Under the pieces are notes generated by a model. The model saw only the letters and a program-made list of their open reading frames with translations. It was not told the DNA's origin and searched no databases. Below, piece after piece: positions 24,854 to 33,359 of a stretch of DNA of 64,000 bases. The stretch's first letter is position 1. Each line of letters begins with the position of its first letter. Origin of the DNA: Nocardia harenae NBRC 108248 (GTDB lineage Bacteria; Actinomycetota; Actinomycetes; Mycobacteriales; Mycobacteriaceae); the NCBI RefSeq assembly GCF_001612885.1, contig NZ_BDBH01000014.1, positions 1 through 64,000 of the forward strand, read 5' to 3'. The translations under genes were made by a program, and so were the position numbers.

Positions 24854-26116
24854 TCAGGGGTCGAAGGTCCGCTCCCCGGCGGGCAGCGGGGCGAAGCGCG
24901 CGGAGATCCGCGCGACCAGCCGCCACGGACGGTCCGTGTCGGTCGTGGCCTTGCCATTGGTCAGGACCGCACCGGACAGTCCGCGGGCGGGGTCGCCCCA
25001 GCCGTACTGGGTGGTGAGCCCGCTGCGCCCGAAGTGCGCCTCGGTATGCCTGCCGAACTTGGAGCGGCGCGCCCCCAGCTCGAACCCGGCCCGGCTCACC
25101 CGCCCGGCCGCGCCGGGCAGCCACGGCGCCGGCGCGACCGCCGCCCGCACGGTATCCGGCTCCATGATCCGCACACCGTCCGATTCGCCGCCGCGCGTGA
25201 GGATTTCGTAGAATCGCGAGAGTTCCTCGGCGGTGGTCACCAGGTTTCCGGACGGCAGTTCCGCGGTGAGGAAGCCGCGCACGGCGTCCGCCGAGATGGC
25301 GCCGCTCATTCCCCCGCCCAGCGCCTTGCGGGCCAGGTAGGCCGAGGCCTTCGATGCCGGCGGGCCGGTCTTCACGCTCGGTACCACCGCGTCGACCTGT
25401 TCCGCCGGGACGCCGAAATTGGTCCAGCGGAAACCGAGCGGGGTCAATATCTGTTCCGCCAGGTGGTCGCGGATCCGCTTGCCGGTCGCGGCGCGCACCA
25501 CGGCGCGCTGGATCAACCCGCTGGTCAGCGCGTGGTACACGCGGAAGCGGCGGCGCGGCCACGCCGGTTTCAGGTCGGCCAGCGCGCGCAGCGCCAGCTC
25601 CTCGTCCACGATCAGCTCGGAGCCGCGGTAGGGCGGGGTGATGAACGGGATTCCGGCGGAGTGGGTCAGGACGTCGCCGATGGTGATCGCGCCCTTGCCG
25701 TTGGCGGCGAAGCCGGGCAGGTAGTCGGCGACCGGGTCGTCGGCGGCGAAGGCGCCCTGCTCCATCAGCAGGGCGGTGACGGCGGCGGCGACGCCCTTGG
25801 CGGTGGAGAAACCGCAGAACGGGGTGGCGGTGGTGAGCAGCACGCGTTCCGCGTCGGGGGCGTCCCCCGGGGCATTGCCCCAGCCGTGGCCGATGCCGCG
25901 GTTCAGCACCACCCGGCCGTTGCGGCGCAGGCAGAGCTGAATGGCGGGGGTGGTGCCGAGGCGGTACCAGTCGCGCACCGACTCCCAGACGGCGGCGATA
26001 TCGGCGCGGGTCAGCCCGGCGTCGGCCGGATCGTCCTCGGGGCCGACGGTGGTCACCGAGTCGAGATCTCCGGTCACCCGGATCAGCGCGGCAGTCACCC
26101 GGCCCAGCTTAATCAC
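24854..26116 (-). CDS. Beta-lactamase-fold serine hydrolase
   Basis: Protein of 420 residues of the class C beta-lactamase/EstB-type family. The nucleophile motif is CGFSTAKG (SxxK), the second motif is VYHALTSGLIQRAV, and the lead-ins VLTHSAGIPFI and ITIGDVLTHS are typical. No signal peptide is present, so it is more likely a cytoplasmic esterase than a secreted beta-lactamase. It starts with GTG 26116; an in-frame GTG at 26098 is an alternative. It is convergent with the secreted peptide gene, 3 bases apart. Confidence 0.85.
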   Translation of the reverse strand: MIKLGRVTAALIRVTGDLDSVTTVGPEDDPADAGLTRADIAAVWESVRDWYRLGTTPAIQLCLRRNGRVVLNRGIGHGWGNAPGDAPDAERVLLTTATPFCGFSTAKGVAAAVTALLMEQGAFAADDPVADYLPGFAANGKGAITIGDVLTHSAGIPFITPPYRGSELIVDEELALRALADLKPAWPRRRFRVYHALTSGLIQRAVVRAATGKRIRDHLAEQILTPLGFRWTNFGVPAEQVDAVVPSVKTGPPASKASAYLARKALGGGMSGAISADAVRGFLTAELPSGNLVTTAEELSRFYEILTRGGESDGVRIMEPDTVRAAVAPAPWLPGAAGRVSRAGFELGARRSKFGRHTEAHFGRSGLTTQYGWGDPARGLSGAVLTNGKATTDTDRPWRLVARISARFAPLPAGERTFDP

Positions 26117-26209
26117 CGTTCCGGCCGATCATCCGGGGGCGGATCGGCCGCGGGGGCACCGCCGTGCCACCATCGGAGCCGTGCTGCCGCCCGCGTCAGG
26201 TCCCGCTCC

Positions 26210-28087
26210 ATGGCTGTGATCGCTGCCGCTCCGGCGCCGGTCGCCCGCGGCACCGGGCGGTCGCGGCTCCGGCCGGTGCTGATGGTGGCGTTGCTGCTGG
26301 TCGCGGTGCAGGTGGCCGTGCGGGCCGCTGTGGTCGCGCGCGGGTACTTCTACTGGGACGATCTGATCCTGATCGGGCGGTCGGGCAAGTATCCGCTGTT
26401 CTCGGCGGAGTTCCTCGGGTACGACCACGACGGGCATCTCATGCCGGGGGCCTTCGCCGTCGCGCATCTGCTCACCGATCTGTTTCCGCTGCAGTGGTGG
26501 CCGGCGGCGCTGTCCCTGGTGGTCGGGCAGGCGGTGGCATCGCTGGCTGTCGTGCGGGTGCTGTGGCTGCTGCTGCCGCGGTGGGCACTGCTCGGGCCGC
26601 TCGTCTTCTACCTGTTCACGCCGCTCACGCTGCCCGCCTTCGCCTGGTGGGCGGCGGGGTTGAACTCGCTGCCGATGCAGGCGGCGCTGGCCTGGGTGGC
26701 GGGGGACGCCCTGCGGCTCGTGCGCACCGGGGAGCGGCGGTACGCGGTCTCCGGGGTCGCGGTGACCGCTGTCGCGCTGCTGTTCTTCGAGAAGGCGGTG
26801 CTGGTGCCGTTCGTGGCGCTGGCGGTGGTGCTGGCCGCCGAGGGCCGGACCGCGTGGCGGCGCGCGGCGCCGCTGTGGCGGGGGGCGGCGGCGGTGCTCG
26901 CGGTGTGGGCCGTCGGGTACGTGGTGCTGGTGCGTGATCGGTTCACGATGCCACGGGCGGACATGGTCGTGGAGCTGGCGAATCACGGGGTGTCGTGGGG
27001 TGTGCTTCCCACACTGCTCGGTGGGCCGTGGGGATGGGAGCGGTGGAATCCGAGTCCGCCGTGGGCCGATCCGCCGCTCGCCCTGGTGATCATCGCGTGG
27101 CTGGTACCGGCGGCCGCGCTGGTGTGGTCCGTTCGCACACGGCACCGGACGGGCTGGGTGTGGGCGGCGGCGGCCGGGTACGTCGCGGTGTCGACGGCGG
27201 CCATGATCGTCACCCGGTCCGGGGACGAGACGGCCTACGAACTCGCCCGCACGCTGCGGTACCACACCGATTCCGCGGTGGTGATCGCGCTCGCCGCCGC
27301 CCTCGTGCCGGCCGCGCCACGCCGGACTCGCCGGCGCGCGGCACCCATTCCGCCGGACTCCCCCGCGCCGCACCCGCGTGCGGCCGCCGCTGCCCAGCGC
27401 AGCTCGCCCGGCCACACCGCAGCGAGCCTCGGGACCGGAACGACCTCCAGGCACCGACTGCTCGCCGCCCCCGCCGCCGCGCTCTTCATCGCCGGATCGC
27501 TCTGGTCCACCGCGACCTTCACCACGGCCTGGACCGACAACCCCACCCGCGCCTACCTCACCCAGGCCGAAGCCGCCCTCACCGCCCGCCCGGCGGTCCC
27601 CCTGCTCGACCAGGCCGTCTCGGTCTGGGTCCTGCTCCCGGTGGCCTACCCCAACAACCTGACCGGCCACGTCTTCGCGGCGCTCCCCGACCGCACCGAA
27701 ATCGGCGCCACCACGACCGAACTGACAATCCTCGACGACAGCGGCCATCTCATCCCGGCCGACCTGTTCGCGGTCCGCTACGCCCTCCCCGGCCCGGTCC
27801 CCGGCTGCGGCACCCTCGTCACCGGCCGCATCACCCCGATTCCCGCCGACGGCCCGCTCCTCCCCGCCGAATGGACCGTCCAGCTCAACTACGTCGCCTC
27901 CGCCCCCGGCGAGCTCGACCTCCGCTTCCCCGGCGGCCCCGCCATCCGGGTCCCGGTGCTGAAGGGCCCGGGCACGGTCTACGCCCGCGTGCCGGGCGGC
28001 GGCGACGGACTCGAGGCCCGCTCCCGCACCCCCGGCACCACCGTCTGTATCGGCGGCAGCCCGATCGGCGGCGTGGTCCCGCGCTAG
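26210..28087 (+). CDS. Polytopic membrane protein, GT-C glycosyltransferase-like
   Basis: Protein of 625 residues. About nine to ten transmembrane helices fill residues 22-370 and again near 395-420, followed by a soluble C-terminal region of about 200 residues that should lie outside the membrane. After the first helix comes YFYWDDLILIGRSG with an acidic pair (D50, D51) at the position where GT-C sugar transferases carry their catalytic acid. This suggests transfer of a polyprenyl-phosphate-linked sugar at the cell surface, but the family is not certain. Its stop shares CTAG with the convergent acyl-CoA ligase gene. A weak ribosome site precedes the ATG. Confidence 0.6.
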   Translation: MAVIAAAPAPVARGTGRSRLRPVLMVALLLVAVQVAVRAAVVARGYFYWDDLILIGRSGKYPLFSAEFLGYDHDGHLMPGAFAVAHLLTDLFPLQWWPAALSLVVGQAVASLAVVRVLWLLLPRWALLGPLVFYLFTPLTLPAFAWWAAGLNSLPMQAALAWVAGDALRLVRTGERRYAVSGVAVTAVALLFFEKAVLVPFVALAVVLAAEGRTAWRRAAPLWRGAAAVLAVWAVGYVVLVRDRFTMPRADMVVELANHGVSWGVLPTLLGGPWGWERWNPSPPWADPPLALVIIAWLVPAAALVWSVRTRHRTGWVWAAAAGYVAVSTAAMIVTRSGDETAYELARTLRYHTDSAVVIALAAALVPAAPRRTRRRAAPIPPDSPAPHPRAAAAAQRSSPGHTAASLGTGTTSRHRLLAAPAAALFIAGSLWSTATFTTAWTDNPTRAYLTQAEAALTARPAVPLLDQAVSVWVLLPVAYPNNLTGHVFAALPDRTEIGATTTELTILDDSGHLIPADLFAVRYALPGPVPGCGTLVTGRITPIPADGPLLPAEWTVQLNYVASAPGELDLRFPGGPAIRVPVLKGPGTVYARVPGGGDGLEARSRTPGTTVCIGGSPIGGVVPR

Positions 28088-29625
28088 GCGCCGGCCAGCA
28101 ACTGCTGCTTGATCTCGGTCTTCAACACCTTCCCGACCGTGGACCGCGGCAGATCCGCCCACACCTCCACCTGCTTGGGCGCCTTCACACTCCCGATCCG
28201 CTCCTTGACGAACGCGGTCAGCTCCGCGGAGTCGACCGTGCTGCCCGGCCGGAGGGTGAGCACGGCGGTGACCCGCTCACCCCACCTGTCGTCCGGCAGC
28301 CCGACCACCGCGCAGTCGGCGACCGCGGGGTGCGCCATGAGCGCCTGCTCCACCTCGGCGGAGTAGACATTGAAGCCGCCGGTGATGACCATGTCCTTGG
28401 CCCGGTCCACGATGTAGAGGAACCCGTCGGCGTCGAGGTAGCCGATATCGCCGGTGTGGTGCCAGCCGTGCGCCGACGCCTCGGCGGTGGCCTCGGGGTT
28501 CTTGTAGTAGCCGCGCATGACGAGCGAGCCGCGCACCACGATCTCGCCGCGCTCGCCGCCCGGGAGCAGCCTGCCGCCCTCGCCCATGATGGCGACGGTG
28601 ACCAGCGGGGACGGGCGTCCGGCGGAGGCGAGCCGGGCGCGGGCGATGGAGCCGCTGTCGTCGAAGTGGTCCCGCGGGGCCATGGTGGAGACCATCATGG
28701 GCGCCTCGGTCTGGCCGAAGAGCTGCGCCATGACCGGGCCGATGCGGCGCAGCGCCTCCTCCAGCCGCGCCGCCGACATGGGGGCGGCGCCGTACCAGAA
28801 GCACTGGAGCGCGGTGAGATCGCGGCTCACCAGCGACGGATCGTCGAGGACCGGATAGATGAGCGTCGGCGGAAGGAAGGTGTGCGTGATGCGGTGCCGC
28901 TCGATGTGGTCGAGGAAGCCGGTGACGTCCGGCGCGCGCATGACCACGATCGAGCCGCCGAGGCAGAGCACCGGGAAGCAGAGCACCCCGGCGGCGTGCG
29001 TGAGCGGGGTCAGTGCCAGGTAGCGGGGGCGGGTGCCGTCCTCCGGCCACGGGTAACTCATGAGCGTGATCGCGGTCATGGCCTCCAGGTTGGCGCCGGT
29101 GAGCAGCACCCCCTTCGGCCTGCCGGTGGTGCCGCCGGTGCCCGCGATCATGGCGATGTCGTCGGGGGCGTGGCGGTCGACGGGTTCGCCCGCAGCACCG
29201 AGGAATTCGTCCCAGCCGAGCGTCTCCGGGGCCGTGTCGTCCAGGCACACCAGGGTGTGCAGGGCGGGCAGCGCCGCCCTGATCTCGGCGACCAGCGGGG
29301 CGAAGGAGCCCTGGAAGATCAGCACCGAGCAGTCGGTGAGCTGCAGGAAGTCCCGGTTCTCCGCGGCGGCGTTGCGCGGGTTGATCGGGCACCACACGGC
29401 GCCGGCCCTGCTGATGCCGAAGACGCAGGTGAAGGCGGTGGGGTCATTGGCGGAGAGGATGGCGACCTTGTCTCCGGGCGCAACCCCGCGCGCCACCAGC
29501 GCCGCCGCTACCCGGCCGCTGAGCTCGAGCACCTCGGCGTAACTCGCGGTGACGTCGTCGCAGACCAGACAGGGGGCGCCCGGGTCGAGCGACGCCCCCT
29601 TGTCCAGGAAGTCGGCGAGCCGCAT
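28084..29625 (-). CDS. Acyl-CoA synthetase (FadD-like AMP-dependent ligase)
   Basis: ANL-superfamily ligase of 513 residues. Phosphate-loop IAGTGGTTGRPKGVLLTG (about 170-187), LFGQTEAPMM as the A5 motif, GYLDADGFLYIVDRAKDM with the adenylate-binding Asp, ITGGFNVYSAEVEQAL, and the C-terminal acylation lysine in LPRSTVGKVLKTEI are all visible. It activates a carboxylate to its CoA thioester via an acyl-AMP. Last gene of the SDR operon; its ATG overlaps the preceding stop. The substrate is presumably the product of the two upstream oxidoreductases, which cannot be identified from sequence. Confidence 0.92.
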   Translation of the reverse strand: MRLADFLDKGASLDPGAPCLVCDDVTASYAEVLELSGRVAAALVARGVAPGDKVAILSANDPTAFTCVFGISRAGAVWCPINPRNAAAENRDFLQLTDCSVLIFQGSFAPLVAEIRAALPALHTLVCLDDTAPETLGWDEFLGAAGEPVDRHAPDDIAMIAGTGGTTGRPKGVLLTGANLEAMTAITLMSYPWPEDGTRPRYLALTPLTHAAGVLCFPVLCLGGSIVVMRAPDVTGFLDHIERHRITHTFLPPTLIYPVLDDPSLVSRDLTALQCFWYGAAPMSAARLEEALRRIGPVMAQLFGQTEAPMMVSTMAPRDHFDDSGSIARARLASAGRPSPLVTVAIMGEGGRLLPGGERGEIVVRGSLVMRGYYKNPEATAEASAHGWHHTGDIGYLDADGFLYIVDRAKDMVITGGFNVYSAEVEQALMAHPAVADCAVVGLPDDRWGERVTAVLTLRPGSTVDSAELTAFVKERIGSVKAPKQVEVWADLPRSTVGKVLKTEIKQQLLAGA

Positions 29626-30758
29626 CAGTTCGCCTGGTGGGTCAGCACCGGCTCGGCCACCAGGCCGAAGGCGCGCAGCTGGCCGAGCAGCTCGCGGTGC
29701 CCGAACGCCTGGCAGCCGGAGGCGAACCCGGTGCGCCTCGGCGGCTGCTGCAGCAGGTAGGACGCGGCGAAGGCCTGCAGGAGCCCGGTCTGCTTGTAGT
29801 TCTGGTTGCCGTGGATGACGCAGTGCGCGCGGCCGAGCGGACCGGACGCGTGCACCGAGTCCAGCGACTTGTTCAGCCGCGGGTTCTCCCGCGGCGGCAT
29901 CACATTCATCACCTGGGCGGCGGTCGCGGTGAGCGCCTCGTCCCGCTCCTCGGGGTCCATGTCCTTGGTGGCCTCCAGCGCCTGCGCGACGATCTGGGGC
30001 ACGCCGTTCATCAGCGCCGCGTTGAAGACGCCGCCCTGCGCCTTGCAATTCGCCACCCGCGGGTCGCGTTTGTACCAGACCGGGTGCGAGGTGCCGCCCC
30101 ACGGCAGCGACATGGCCAGCTCGTGCTGCCCCGGCACCACCAGCGGCACCAGCCCCTGGTTCGGATCGAACTCCACGTAGCCGTTCTGTTGCAGATAATG
30201 CGCCCGCGAGGTGGCGGCGTTCACCAGAATGGTGCGGGTGGAGGCGATCGTCGGGGAGCCGCCCCAGAACACCGCGATATCGAGCGAGTCGAGACCGGGC
30301 TTCGCCAAACACAATTCGGCCGCGATCTCGCCGGTGGTGTACATGTGCGCCAGTCCGGGTGCGAGCAGCAGCCCGGCGGCGGCGAAATCGGCGCCGTACT
30401 TCTCGTCGCAGGTGATGAGCCAGTCCTGCTCGCCGGTGGTGTCCAGGTAGTTGGCACCCGCGCCCAGGCACGCCTCTACCACCTCGGGGCCGAACGAGCT
30501 GAACGGACCGACGGTATTGCACACCACCGAGGCGCCGCGGAAAAGCTCGGTGAGCGCGGCGACCTCGTGGCCGACCTCGGCGATCTCGTAGTCGGCGGTC
30601 TCGATGCCCGCGACATTGGTCTCCATCGAGCTCTTCAGCTTGCCGCTGTCCCGGCCCGCCGCCAGGAACGGAATCCCGTACTCGCGCAGGTACTCACAGA
30701 CGAGGCGGCCGGTGTAGCCGGAGGCGCCGTAGACGACGACGGGCTTGCTGCTGGTCAT
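29625..30758 (-). CDS. Saccharopine dehydrogenase-like NAD(P)-binding protein
   Basis: Protein of 377 residues with the N-terminal fold VVVYGASGYTGRLVCEYLRE used by the saccharopine-dehydrogenase NAD-binding superfamily and related trans-acting enoyl reductases. VVCNTVGPFSSFGPEVVEAC and YLDTTGEQDWL are typical of that superfamily. The second half (NVMPPRENPRLNKSLD, HCVIHGNQNYKQTGLLQAFA) belongs to a less known branch. Probably a dehydrogenase or reductase of a CoA- or carrier-bound intermediate. Middle gene of a three-gene operon, 27 bases after the SDR. Confidence 0.8.
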   Translation of the reverse strand: MTSSKPVVVYGASGYTGRLVCEYLREYGIPFLAAGRDSGKLKSSMETNVAGIETADYEIAEVGHEVAALTELFRGASVVCNTVGPFSSFGPEVVEACLGAGANYLDTTGEQDWLITCDEKYGADFAAAGLLLAPGLAHMYTTGEIAAELCLAKPGLDSLDIAVFWGGSPTIASTRTILVNAATSRAHYLQQNGYVEFDPNQGLVPLVVPGQHELAMSLPWGGTSHPVWYKRDPRVANCKAQGGVFNAALMNGVPQIVAQALEATKDMDPEERDEALTATAAQVMNVMPPRENPRLNKSLDSVHASGPLGRAHCVIHGNQNYKQTGLLQAFAASYLLQQPPRRTGFASGCQAFGHRELLGQLRAFGLVAEPVLTHQAN

Positions 30759-30785
30759 GATGGTCTCGCTTCCTGGTCGGAGGGG

Positions 30786-31580
30786 TCACATACCCATGCC
30801 GCCGTCGACCGGCAGGCCGGCGCCGTTGACGAAGGCGGCGGCGTCGGAGGCGAGGAAGACCACCGCGTTCGCGATGTCCTCGGTGGCGGCCAAGCGCCCG
30901 GACGGGGTGAGCTCGACGACCGCGCCGACCGCCTCCTCCGGCGAGCCGAAGAGCCCCAGCCTCGCCACATCGTCGGCCAGCCCGGCGCCCATCTCGTTCG
31001 GCACCAGCCCCGGGTACAGACAGTTCACCCGGACCCCGTAGCCGAGCTTGCCGCTCTCCATGGCCGCGACCCTGGTGAGCCGGTCCACCGCCGACTTGGT
31101 GGCGGAGTAGACCGCGATCGCCGGGAAGGCGATGGTCGCCGCCACCGAGGCGATATTGACGACCGACCCGCCCCTGCCCGCCGCTCCGCCGGGGCGCATG
31201 GTGCGGAAGGCGTGCTTGATGCCGAGCGCGGTGCCGAGCACATTGACGTCCAGCATCGTCCGCACCCCGGCCGGGTCCAGGTCGGCGAGCAGGCTGGTGA
31301 TCTCCACACCCGCGTTGTTGACCACGATATCCAGCCCGCCCAGCTGCTCCACCGCAGACGCCGTCGCGGCCTCCCAGGAGGCATCGTCGGTGACGTCCAG
31401 ATGCACGAAACCGTGCCCTGCGCCGAGGGTCTCGGCGAGCTTGGCGCCGCGATCGTCCTGGATATCGGCGATCACGACGCTCGCCCCGGCCCTGGCCAGC
31501 GCGTGCGCCATCCCTTCGCCGAGTCCTTGCGCGCCGCCGGTGACGAGGGCGGAACGGCCGGTCAGGTCCATGTGGGTCAT
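30786..31580 (-). CDS. Short-chain dehydrogenase/reductase
   Basis: Classical SDR of 264 residues: coenzyme motif TGGAQGLGEG (about 14-23), NNAG near 90, catalytic Ser in NIASVAA, and YSATK with the catalytic Tyr and Lys near 160. The Asp in VVIADIQDD points to NAD rather than NADP. GAAGGAG lies 6 bases before the ATG at 31580. It is the first gene of the operon, transcribed divergently from a TetR regulator across a gap holding phased direct repeats. Likely an alcohol or hydroxyacyl oxidation step in a catabolic route. Confidence 0.92.
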   Translation of the reverse strand: MTHMDLTGRSALVTGGAQGLGEGMAHALARAGASVVIADIQDDRGAKLAETLGAGHGFVHLDVTDDASWEAATASAVEQLGGLDIVVNNAGVEITSLLADLDPAGVRTMLDVNVLGTALGIKHAFRTMRPGGAAGRGGSVVNIASVAATIAFPAIAVYSATKSAVDRLTRVAAMESGKLGYGVRVNCLYPGLVPNEMGAGLADDVARLGLFGSPEEAVGAVVELTPSGRLAATEDIANAVVFLASDAAAFVNGAGLPVDGGMGM

Positions 31581-31629
31581 CTGCGCTCCTTCTACGAGGT
31601 GATGCGGGTCACACATTTCCATCATTTTA

Positions 31630-31688
31630 TGACAGTTGTCAAGACTTTCTCGGTCAAGCGTCAAGATTCTGCTGGTCAATCGTCAAGA
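31630..31688. promoter_or_regulatory. Phased direct-repeat operator array
   Basis: GTCAAGA occurs three times at exactly 22-bp spacing (31638, 31660, 31682). The second and third lie in 15-bp near-identical units GGTCAAGCGTCAAGA (31652-31666) and GGTCAATCGTCAAGA (31674-31688). The first overlaps an inverted repeat TGACA-GT-TGTCA (31630-31641). The array fills the gap between the SDR operon and the tetR gene, so it is the natural binding region for that regulator. Confidence 0.6.
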
Positions 31689-31708
31689 CAACCGGTTAAA
31701 CTCGGGCC

Positions 31709-32311
31709 ATGCCCCGCGCCAACCCGATCGACAAGCACGACCTGCGCCGCCGCGCGCTCGCGGACTCCGCGCTGCGCACGCTCGGCGAGCTCGGCTACGC
31801 CCGGTCGTCACTGCGCGAGATCGCGAACAACTCGGAGTTCTCGCACGGCGTGGTGCACTACTACTTCCAGGACAAGCTGCAGCTCATTGTCTACTGCGTC
31901 ATGCAGTACAAGCAGACCTGCGTCACCCGCTACGACGGCGTGATCGCCGACGCCACCACCCCCGGCGGGCTGGTCGCCGCCTTCGCCGACAAACTGGTGG
32001 AGACCATCGTGGACGAGGCGCCCATGCACCGGCTCTGGTACGACCTGCGCTCGCAGAGCATGTTCGAGGAGAGCCTGCGCGAGGCGGTCGGGCAGATCGA
32101 CCGGCTGCTGGAGGAGATGATCTGGCACGTCGTCACCCGGTACGCCGCGCTCTCCGGGGTGGCGCCCGGAATGTCGCCGAATACCGCGTACGGCATGCTC
32201 GACGGGTTGTTCCAGCAGGCGCTGCTCGGGTATCTGAGCGGGCGGGCGGAGGCGCTGGAGGCGCTGCGGGAGCAGGTGCGGCGGGTCATGCCGCTGGTGC
32301 TCGCGGGGTGA
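31709..32311 (+). CDS. TetR family transcriptional regulator
   Basis: Protein of 200 residues. The N-terminal helix-turn-helix is DLRRRALADSALRTLGELG with YARSSLREIANNSEFSHGVV and HYYFQDK (about 10-55). The C-terminal ligand domain has the MFEESLREAVGQIDRLLEEM helix. No ribosome site is visible before the ATG, and an AT-rich GGTTAAAC lies just upstream, so the transcript may be nearly leaderless. It is divergent from the SDR operon and probably represses it until the pathway substrate or CoA ester appears. Confidence 0.9.
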   Translation: MPRANPIDKHDLRRRALADSALRTLGELGYARSSLREIANNSEFSHGVVHYYFQDKLQLIVYCVMQYKQTCVTRYDGVIADATTPGGLVAAFADKLVETIVDEAPMHRLWYDLRSQSMFEESLREAVGQIDRLLEEMIWHVVTRYAALSGVAPGMSPNTAYGMLDGLFQQALLGYLSGRAEALEALREQVRRVMPLVLAG

Positions 32312-32434
32312 GCGGGGCCGCGCCGGTCAGGTCGAGCGACGGCGTCGCGATGCGGCCGGGCTCCGCGCCGCCGCGCGACGAGATCGACTTCGCCGATGGG
32401 GGTGGCGCGGCTCGTCGCGGTGCCGGTGCGGTCC

Positions 32435-32989
32435 TCAGCGCACCAGGCGCAGGCAGGCCCGGGTCCCGCCGGCCAGGCTGTCGAGCCACTCCTGCGCGCC
32501 GTCCCAGCCGTCGGCGCGGGCGCACTGCAGCAGCAGCCGCAGCGCGGAGAGGGTGAACTGGCGTTCCCGCGGACCGAGCGACAGCAACCCGCTCGCACGC
32601 TGCTGCCAGTGCGGCGCGCCGTGGTCCGGGTAGGCGACCTGCTCGGCCGCCATCTGCGCGACGACGGCCTCGTGCAGCCCGGCCCGGCGCGGGTCCTCGT
32701 CCAGCCAGCGCAGCGCGCCGACCGCCCGGCCCCAGGAGGTGAGGCGGTGCTCGAAGCAGAGCGGGACGCTCCGCGAGTCCGGCCGGAGCGGCTCGAAATC
32801 TGTTAGCAGCTCGCGCATTCCAGCCGTGGTGAGGCCGTCCCACCAGCGCACGGTCATGGTGTCGACGGCGCCGCTCCCATTCGCGGGGCCGGTGCGAACG
32901 AGGTGCACCCGGCAGCCGGCCAGCTCGGCCAGCCGCGCGGAGGCCCGCACCAGCTCACCGTCGACCACATCGGCGCATTCCGATCCCAT
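32435..32989 (-). CDS. Hypothetical protein
   Basis: Protein of 184 residues that I do not recognise. It is soluble, without signal or membrane segments. Recognisable stretches are GCRVHLVRTGPANGSG, TVRWWDGLTTAGMRELL and GLLSLGPRERQFTLSALRLL. A GGGAGG site precedes the ATG at 32989 by 6 bases and third codon positions are G/C-rich, so the gene is real. It is convergent with the tetR gene, and its upstream region borders the small peptide locus at 33128. Confidence 0.65.
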   Translation of the reverse strand: MGSECADVVDGELVRASARLAELAGCRVHLVRTGPANGSGAVDTMTVRWWDGLTTAGMRELLTDFEPLRPDSRSVPLCFEHRLTSWGRAVGALRWLDEDPRRAGLHEAVVAQMAAEQVAYPDHGAPHWQQRASGLLSLGPRERQFTLSALRLLLQCARADGWDGAQEWLDSLAGGTRACLRLVR

Positions 32990-33075
32990 GCTCGCCTCCC
33001 TCCTGCGCATACGGCAAATATGCCGCAACAATACGGAACCGCGGCCGCGCGCGGCCGGTTACCGCGGAAATGGCA

Positions 33076-33109
33076 CCGCCCCCGCCCGGAGTATCCGGAC
33101 GGGGGCGGG
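33076..33109 (-). terminator. Terminator hairpin after a small ORF
   Basis: A strong hairpin with a 9-bp GC stem (GCCCCCGCC type) plus a 5-bp CCGGA/TCCGG inner stem and a 3-base loop, interrupted by one mismatch. It lies about 19 bases downstream of the stop of the 25-codon ORF at 33128, on the same strand, and looks like the end of a short independent transcript. Confidence 0.65.
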
Positions 33110-33127
33110 TGGTACGTGGTCGAGCGC

Positions 33128-33205
33128 TCAGGAGGAGCCGGTCTCACCGAAGAGCAGGTCACCGAGGCCGCCGAGCAGCTCGAGCAGCAGTTCCACAAGA
33201 CCCAT
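33128..33205 (-). CDS. Tiny hydrophobic/amphipathic peptide
   Basis: A 25-codon frame, MGLVELLLELLGGLGDLLFG then ETGSS, with GGGGAG about 9 bases before the ATG and a strong hairpin after the stop. Leucines recur every three to four residues with acidic residues spaced between them, so the peptide should form an amphipathic helix. The arrangement of short ORF plus dedicated terminator resembles genes for small membrane proteins or toxin-like peptides. No family is assigned and translation is unproven. Confidence 0.5.
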   Translation of the reverse strand: MGLVELLLELLGGLGDLLFGETGSS

Positions 33206-33359
33206 GATCGTTCTCCCCGTTCTTTCTCGAACGCGACCGGGGGCCTTCCCCGACGCCCCAGCGACGTTAATGGGGCTTGGTCACCCGAATCGAGGAAAGT
33301 TACAGGTCAGAGGGATTACCGCCGGGAGCCCGCACCGAACCGTGGGCAGCGGCGCGGGT

